In this document: piece by piece, positions 8,698 to 13,006 of the stretch
Layout of the letters: each line of letters opens with the position of its first letter
Numbering within the stretch: position 1 is the stretch's first letter
Assembly (NCBI GenBank): GCA_936943465.1
Contig: CAKZJN010000263.1
Coordinates: 1 to 13,006 of the forward strand
Direction of reading: 5' to 3'
Origin: an uncultured Rhodoferax sp.
Lineage (GTDB): Bacteria; Pseudomonadota; Gammaproteobacteria; Burkholderiales; Burkholderiaceae_C
Length of the DNA: 13,006 bases
Notes under the pieces: generated by a model
Databases searched by the model: none
Seen by the model: only the letters and a program-made list of their open reading frames with translations
Told to the model about the DNA's origin: nothing
Translations under genes and position numbers: made by a program

Positions 8698-8715
8698 CGT
8701 TGTTGAGACTTCACC
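8698..8715. promoter_or_regulatory. 18-nt divergent intergenic gap between yhdP and glnE
   Basis: Only 18 nt separate the two divergent start codons, too short for two promoters. The signals for each gene must lie within the 5' coding part of the other or be very weak. I found no confident -35/-10 pair for glnE. For yhdP the only candidate is a minus-strand CATAAT at 8725-8730. Confidence 0.5.
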
Positions 8716-11451
8716 ATGTCAGGAATTATGACCCGCAACCCCGACGCGCCGCACACGCCGGCCTGGTCCAACCATTCGCGCTTTGGCCAGCGGGTACGCC
8801 GACGCTACGAGTCTTCTTTGGCCCTGTTGCCCGCCGGGGTTCCGGACCGGGCGACGATGCAGTCACTGTGTGACAACCTGCGCGGACAGGGCCTGGATCT
8901 GGGCGGCGCACTGCGCGCCACCCGCCAGATGGTGCTGGAGCGCCTGATGACGCTGGACTGCGACCACCAGGCCAGCCTGCAAGACGTAACCGGCAGCATG
9001 ACGGTGCTGGCCGAATGGTCTTTGGATCTGGCCTTCGAAGAAAGCCGCCGCGCGCTGCAGGAGACCCATGGCATGCCGGTGGGCAGCAACGGCGAGGCGG
9101 CCCAGCTCTGCATTGTGGGCATGGGCAAGCTCGGTGCGCGCGAGCTCAATGTGTCGAGCGACATTGACCTGATTTATGTCTACGACCACGATGGCGAAAC
9201 CACCGGTAGCGCCGAAGGGCGTGGCAAGATTTCCAACCAGGAATACTTTGCCAAGCAGGTGCGCGCCATCTACGCGCTGGTCGGCGACAGCACCGACCAC
9301 GGCTTTGTTTTCCGCGTCGATCTGGCCCTGCGCCCCAACGGCAACTCCGGCCCGCCGGCTGTGTCACTGGCGGCGTTGGAAGAATATTTTCAGGTGCAGG
9401 GGCGCGAATGGGAACGTTTTGCCTGGCTCAAGAGCCGGGTAATTGCGCCGGGTTCTGCACGCAGTGCATCCCTGGCGCAGAACCTGCGCGGCGTGGTGGT
9501 GCCCTTTGTGTTCCGTCGCTACCTGGATTACAACGTGTTCGATGCCCTGCGCATCCTGCACCGCCAGATCCGCGACCACGCGGCCAAACGCAGCGCCGGT
9601 CACCCGGAGCGGGGGAACGACGTCAAACTGTCGCGCGGTGGCATCCGCGAGATCGAGTTCACCGTGCAGTTGCTGCAGGTGGTGCGCGGAGGGCAATTTC
9701 CCGAGTTGCGCACCCGGCCGACCCAGAGCGCCCTGCAGCGGGTGGCCAAGGCGGGGCTGATGCCGCAGGCCACGGCCGACAGCCTGGCCAGCGCCTACCT
9801 GTTCTTGCGCCAGGTGGAACACCGAATTCAGTACCTGGACGACCAGCAAACCCATGTGCTGCCCACTTCGGATGCCGACCTGCTCTGGATCGCCCAGACC
9901 ATGGGCTATGCCGATGCGTGCGCGTTTTTGTCCGCGCTGGATGCCCACCGCGAATTGGTGGCGCAAGAGTTTGATGCCCTGCTGGGCGGGGCTCCAGCCG
10001 AATGCAAGGGCTGCAATGGCGGCGGCAAAGCGGCGGCACCCGATGCCGGTGACATGGACGTGCTGCTGGCGGCAACGCAGGGCCGGTTCCGGGAGCGCCT
10101 GAGCCACTGGCCGACGCACCCGCGCGTGCTGGCGCTGCGCGAAGAGTCGCGTGCCCGTCTGGGGCGCCTGGTTTTGCGTACCGCGCAATGGGTAGCCGAA
10201 GGCCGGGTTACCGAAGAAGGTGCCGTGCGCCTGACCGACTGGATTGAGCCGCTGCTGCGGCGCGAGAGCTACCTGGCCCTGCTGCTGGAACGCCCCAACG
10301 TGCACGAGCGCCTGCTGCACATGCTGGGCGCCGCCAAGTGGCCGGCGCGCTACCTGATCCAGCACCCCGGCGTGATCGATGAACTGGCTGGCAGCGCCAT
10401 GCTGCAAGAACGCTTTGATGCGACCGAATTTGAAGCCGAAATGGAACATCGCCGCGCTGCCCTGGCCGCGAGTGGCGAAGACGATGACGAGGCCCTGCTG
10501 AACCTGCTGCGCCGGGCCCACCACGCGGAAGTGTTCCGTACGCTGGCGCGCGACGTAGAGGGCCGCATCACCGTGGAGCAGGTGGCCGATGACCTGAGTG
10601 CGCTGGCTGACAGCATGCTGCGCACCACCACCCGCTGGTGCTGGGAACGCCTGAAGAACCGCCACCGCGACGACCACCGCTTCGGCATCATTGCCTACGG
10701 AAAACTGGGCGGCAAGGAGCTGGGCTACGGCAGCGATCTGGACATCGTGTTTGTCTTTGAAGACGAAGACGAGCGCGCGTTTGAGGTCTATGGCGCGCTG
10801 GTGCGCAAGCTCATCAACTGGCTGACCGTCAAGACCGGCGAAGGTGACCTCTACGAGATCGACACGGCCCTGCGGCCCAACGGCAATTCGGGCCTGCTGA
10901 TTACCAGCATGGACTCTTACGCCAACTACCAGCAGCAACGCGGCAGCAACGCCGCCTGGACCTGGGAACACCAGGCCATGACCCGCGCCCGCTGCGTGCT
11001 GGGCGAACCGGCTCTGCACCAGCGTTTTGACGCGGTGCGCGAAGCGGTCATGGGCACGCCCCGCGACGTGGACGCGCTGCGCAAGGAGATCATGGACATG
11101 CGTACCAAGGTGCGGGCAGCGCACCCGGTCCGGGGCGAACAGTTTGATGTCAAACACAGCCCGGGGGGCATGGTCGACATCGAGTTTGTGATGCAGTTCC
11201 TGTTGCTTTCCCAAAGTGTGCGCCATCCTGAGCTGCGTGCCAACGTGGGCAATATTGCGCTGCTGCACCGGGCGCAGGAATGCGGCCTGCTGCCCGGCCA
11301 AACCGGTGACAACGCAGCCCTGGCCTACCGGGCGCTGCGGCAAATCCAGCACCGGGCGCGCCTCAATGAAGAGCCGACGCAGGTGGATGTCAGCCGGGTG
11401 CAATCCGAGCGCGAGGCCGGGCTGGCTTTGTGGGCGGCGGTATTCGGGTAG
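8716..11451 (+). CDS. glnE: Bifunctional glutamine synthetase adenylyltransferase/adenylyl-removing enzyme
   Basis: The product is 911 aa (E. coli GlnE is about 945 aa). It adds AMP to, and removes it from, a tyrosine of glutamine synthetase (GlnA) in response to PII and glutamine, so it sets nitrogen assimilation. Two nucleotidyltransferase halves are clear. The N-terminal adenylyl-removing half has MGKLGARELNVSSDIDLIYV with metal-binding D149 and D151. The C-terminal transferase half has YGKLGGKELGYGSDLDIVFV with D674 and D676. Each is followed by a DxALRPNGNSG motif and a GGIREIEF or GGMVDIEF helix. A Gly-rich linker with C430-x-x-C433 lies at about 428-445, between the halves. The start is ambiguous: the ATG at 8716 has little Shine-Dalgarno, while the ATG at 8728 has AGGA only 3 nt upstream. 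The choice changes four residues. No terminator is obvious downstream. Confidence 0.96.
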   Translation: MSGIMTRNPDAPHTPAWSNHSRFGQRVRRRYESSLALLPAGVPDRATMQSLCDNLRGQGLDLGGALRATRQMVLERLMTLDCDHQASLQDVTGSMTVLAEWSLDLAFEESRRALQETHGMPVGSNGEAAQLCIVGMGKLGARELNVSSDIDLIYVYDHDGETTGSAEGRGKISNQEYFAKQVRAIYALVGDSTDHGFVFRVDLALRPNGNSGPPAVSLAALEEYFQVQGREWERFAWLKSRVIAPGSARSASLAQNLRGVVVPFVFRRYLDYNVFDALRILHRQIRDHAAKRSAGHPERGNDVKLSRGGIREIEFTVQLLQVVRGGQFPELRTRPTQSALQRVAKAGLMPQATADSLASAYLFLRQVEHRIQYLDDQQTHVLPTSDADLLWIAQTMGYADACAFLSALDAHRELVAQEFDALLGGAPAECKGCNGGGKAAAPDAGDMDVLLAATQGRFRERLSHWPTHPRVLALREESRARLGRLVLRTAQWVAEGRVTEEGAVRLTDWIEPLLRRESYLALLLERPNVHERLLHMLGAAKWPARYLIQHPGVIDELAGSAMLQERFDATEFEAEMEHRRAALAASGEDDDEALLNLLRRAHHAEVFRTLARDVEGRITVEQVADDLSALADSMLRTTTRWCWERLKNRHRDDHRFGIIAYGKLGGKELGYGSDLDIVFVFEDEDERAFEVYGALVRKLINWLTVKTGEGDLYEIDTALRPNGNSGLLITSMDSYANYQQQRGSNAAWTWEHQAMTRARCVLGEPALHQRFDAVREAVMGTPRDVDALRKEIMDMRTKVRAAHPVRGEQFDVKHSPGGMVDIEFVMQFLLLSQSVRHPELRANVGNIALLHRAQECGLLPGQTGDNAALAYRALRQIQHRARLNEEPTQVDVSRVQSEREAGLALWAAVFG

Positions 11452-11479
11452 TCACCGGCTTCTGTTCCGTGGCCATGGG

Positions 11480-11508
11480 TTGAATTCAGTTTTTTTGCTC
11501 TATAGAAT
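11480..11508 (+). promoter_or_regulatory. Predicted sigma70-type promoter of the secreted-protein gene
   Basis: TTGAAT at 11480-11485 (4 of 6 with TTGACA) and TAGAAT at 11503-11508 (5 of 6 with TATAAT) are separated by 17 nt, the optimal spacing. The AT-rich stretch stands out in the surrounding GC-rich DNA. Transcription would start near 11515 and leave a leader of about 45 nt before the ATG at 11560. Confidence 0.55.
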
Positions 11509-11548
11509 TTGAGCCACTAAAACTCAATTGCCACGGGGGCTCCCATGC

Positions 11549-11554
11549 AAAGGA
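11549..11554 (+). promoter_or_regulatory. Ribosome binding site favouring the start at 11560
   Basis: AAAGGA is followed by a 5-nt spacer and the ATG at 11560, which opens a textbook signal peptide (MKHSIIAFLV). The upstream ATG at 11545 has only a GGGGG run before it and would add MQRTS in front of the signal peptide. Confidence 0.6.
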
Positions 11555-11559
11555 CTTCG

Positions 11560-12684
11560 ATGAAACATTCCATCATTGCGTTTCTTGTGGGGGCATCCGT
11601 ACTGATGCCGGCACAGGCTGGTTTATTCGATGGCTTGAGTAACCTGGTCGGCTCGAAAACCGAGGAACCAACCTCCTTTGACAGCAGCGCGCCCCCCGAG
11701 TCGCAACTGGCGCAATACGTGGAAGTGGAGGGCGAAACAGAGGGCCTTCTCAAGACCGTCAAGGCGGTTGCCATCACGCAGTTCCAAATTGAGTTCATGA
11801 CGGCCACTTCCGCGAATGCGTTTGCTAAGAGTGGCTACGGGTCGTCGTCCACCCATGCCAACAGCTATGTCAATGCCCGGCTGGAAGGCGTCGGCGTGGA
11901 AGATTTCCAGAAACTGGCGGATCGCTACTACGACACGCTGGTCGCCAGTTTGAAGGCGGCTGGCATTGATGTGGTCGACCAAGCGGCCGTCCTGAGCCAC
12001 CCCGAATTCAAGGAAATGACCTCCGGCGCCAAGGCCTCACCTGTCGAGGAAGATGCTGAGGCGGGTAAGGGGGTTTTCGTTTCCTCGCGCGGCATACCCA
12101 TCTGGTTCGACTCAGAAGATGGATTCATCCGCAAGGCGTCGATTAGCTTCGGAAAGAAGGAAAAAACCGATCCCTATCAATCCTTCGGAACCCAGATGGG
12201 TCAAATCTCTGCCGCCAAAGGTGCCGCACTCAATGAGCCCGCGCTCATGAAGTCGCTGGATGCCGGCTCGCTGCGCGTACGCATGACGGTGCCTTTCATG
12301 CAGATCAAGACCAGCACCACATCGACGTCCGCAAAAACGGACTCCAGGGGCACCGTTCAAATTGAGAAATGGGTGTCGCGGCTCGCGTTTGTGGCACCGG
12401 ACGGCAAACGCGCCCGCGTCCGGCTGAAGCAACCGGTGGCCGTCTCCAGCAATGTGGGCGAGCTAAAGGACGTCACCACCACAGGAGAAAAAGCGATAGA
12501 TGCTGCGGCCAATGTGATCGCTGTGGCCACCATGTTTATGGGCGGCCCTGTGAAAGGAACCATGCAAAGCGGCACCTCGTATGCCCTGCAGGCCGACCCA
12601 AAGCTTTATGCAGATACCGTCTCAACACAACTCGATGCGGTTCAGAAAATGTTCACCGCAGCCGTGTTGAAAGAGAAGCAGTAG
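11560..12684 (+). CDS. Secreted protein of unknown function
   Basis: I do not recognise this 374-aa product. Residues 1-20 form a Sec signal peptide (positive n-region, hydrophobic core, AQA cleavage site before G21). There is no lipobox and no cysteine in the whole protein, so a soluble periplasmic or exported form is expected. The segment LLKTVKAVAITQFQIEFMT (about 63-81) reads as buried strands and is followed by a Ser/Gly-rich stretch (82-100). DFQKLADRYYDTLVASLKAAGIDVVD (about 115-140) has the amphipathic helix-then-strand pattern of an alpha/beta domain. A Thr/Ser-rich patch is at 250-263, and a small hydrophobic GxxA-type segment (AANVIAVATMFMGG) at 316-329 could be a membrane-active or packing helix. 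It has its own predicted promoter and a good Shine-Dalgarno sequence, lies 108 nt after glnE and converges on rfaE2. Nothing in the context assigns a role. Confidence 0.85.
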   Translation: MKHSIIAFLVGASVLMPAQAGLFDGLSNLVGSKTEEPTSFDSSAPPESQLAQYVEVEGETEGLLKTVKAVAITQFQIEFMTATSANAFAKSGYGSSSTHANSYVNARLEGVGVEDFQKLADRYYDTLVASLKAAGIDVVDQAAVLSHPEFKEMTSGAKASPVEEDAEAGKGVFVSSRGIPIWFDSEDGFIRKASISFGKKEKTDPYQSFGTQMGQISAAKGAALNEPALMKSLDAGSLRVRMTVPFMQIKTSTTSTSAKTDSRGTVQIEKWVSRLAFVAPDGKRARVRLKQPVAVSSNVGELKDVTTTGEKAIDAAANVIAVATMFMGGPVKGTMQSGTSYALQADPKLYADTVSTQLDAVQKMFTAAVLKEKQ

Positions 12685-12706
12685 CGCCCGTTGGGGCAAA
12701 GAAACG
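12685..12706. other. Short convergent intergenic gap with a paired inverted repeat over both stop codons
   Basis: TAGCG at 12682-12686 is the reverse complement of CGCTA at 12705-12709; these contain the stop codons of the two convergent genes. Inside, 12686-12689 can instead pair with 12694-12697 (GCCC/GGGC, 4-nt loop). The stem is short and lacks a U-run, so it is at most a weak bidirectional terminator. Confidence 0.3.
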
Positions 12707-13006
12707 CTAGCCTGCCCGAATCCGGTTCACCAACTGCGTGGTCGAATAGCCTGCCACAAAGGGCAGGGCCAGTGCATGGCCGCCCCAGCTCTCCACCAGC
12801 TTGGTTTCCGGCAGTTTGGCCATGTCGTAGTCGCCACCCTTGACCAGAATATCGGGCCGGATTTCACCGATGATTTCCTGCGGCGTGTCTTCGTCAAACC
12901 AAGTCACCAGGCTGACCGCCTCCTGCGCAGCCATCACGATGGCACGGTCGGCGTCTTTGTTCAGGGGGCGGTCGTCTCCCTTGCCCAGGCGCTTGACCGA
13001 GGCATC
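12707..13006 (-). CDS. rfaE2: D-glycero-beta-D-manno-heptose 1-phosphate adenylyltransferase, partial (3' end)
   Basis: The last 99 codons are in the window and the gene continues past the right edge, so the HxGH nucleotide-binding motif and the start are not visible. The enzyme transfers AMP from ATP to heptose-1-phosphate, giving the ADP-heptose precursor of the LPS inner core. The visible part reads DASVKRLGKG, then RPLNKDADR, then LVTWFDEDTPQEII, RPDILVKGGDY and a C-terminal GYSTTQLVNRIR. These are the conserved segments of the RfaE domain II/HldE C-terminal cytidylyltransferase-like domain. Whether it is a separate RfaE2 of about 160 aa, as usual in beta-proteobacteria, or the C-terminus of a bifunctional HldE cannot be told here. 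An internal GTG/ATG pair near 12934-12937 is not the start, because the conserved region extends upstream of it. It is convergent with the secreted-protein gene. Confidence 0.93.
   Translation of the reverse strand, partial: DASVKRLGKGDDRPLNKDADRAIVMAAQEAVSLVTWFDEDTPQEIIGEIRPDILVKGGDYDMAKLPETKLVESWGGHALALPFVAGYSTTQLVNRIRAG

Noticed and set aside
9364..11403. 679-codon open frame antisense to glnE
   Set aside because: It lies wholly opposite a convincing glnE. It is His/Gln/Arg/Val-rich, as expected from the complement of GC-biased codons, and has no motif and no ribosome binding site.
11480..11497. Possible glnE terminator (TGAATTCA palindrome followed by T-run)
   Set aside because: The palindrome is only 8 nt with no loop and low stability. 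The sequence is better explained as part of the promoter of the next gene.
11511..11543. GAGCC/GGCTC leader stem as a possible riboswitch or attenuator
   Set aside because: It is a single 5-bp stem in a very short leader, with no recognisable aptamer, leader peptide or terminator.

Overview
The window looks like chromosomal DNA from a GC-rich betaproteobacterium, most probably Comamonadaceae (Rhodoferax/Polaromonas-like). This rests on the character of the encoded proteins (GlnE, YhdP, CheV, the D-serine-dehydratase-like deaminase, RfaE2) and on GC-biased third codon positions. No search could be run, so the placement is inference. The genes are mainly core and housekeeping. I see no transposase, integrase, phage gene, CRISPR array, tRNA or rRNA.

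Layout. Bases 1-307 hold no convincing gene but contain two striking structures: an 80-nt rod-like hairpin (4-83) and a palindrome of very long G and C homopolymers (172-269) that looks partly like a sequencing or assembly artefact. From 308 to 8697 five genes lie on the minus strand. In transcription order they are yhdP (envelope AsmA-like lipid-transport protein), a Nit-type amidohydrolase, mltA (lytic transglycosylase lipoprotein), cheV (CheW-receiver chemotaxis coupling protein) and a PLP-dependent amino acid deaminase. Spacings are 13 nt, a 4-nt ATGA overlap, 73 nt and 1 nt, so yhdP-nit-mltA and cheV-deaminase look like two tightly coupled units that could be one transcript. The deaminase most likely starts at a TTG codon just after the cheV stop.

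An 18-nt gap separates the divergent yhdP and glnE (8716-11451, plus strand), so their control elements must overlap coding sequence. Downstream on the plus strand is an unrecognised secreted protein (11560-12684) with its own predicted sigma70-type promoter, a clear signal peptide and no cysteine. It converges, 22 nt apart, on the 3' part of an ADP-heptose-synthesis gene (rfaE2), which runs off the right edge.

Working together: YhdP, MltA and RfaE2 all serve the cell envelope (lipid transport, peptidoglycan turnover, LPS core heptose). The Nit protein is a metabolite-repair enzyme, GlnE controls glutamine synthetase, and CheV links receptors to CheA. The least explained elements are the secreted protein and the two structures at the left edge. 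I do not see a clear new multigene system.
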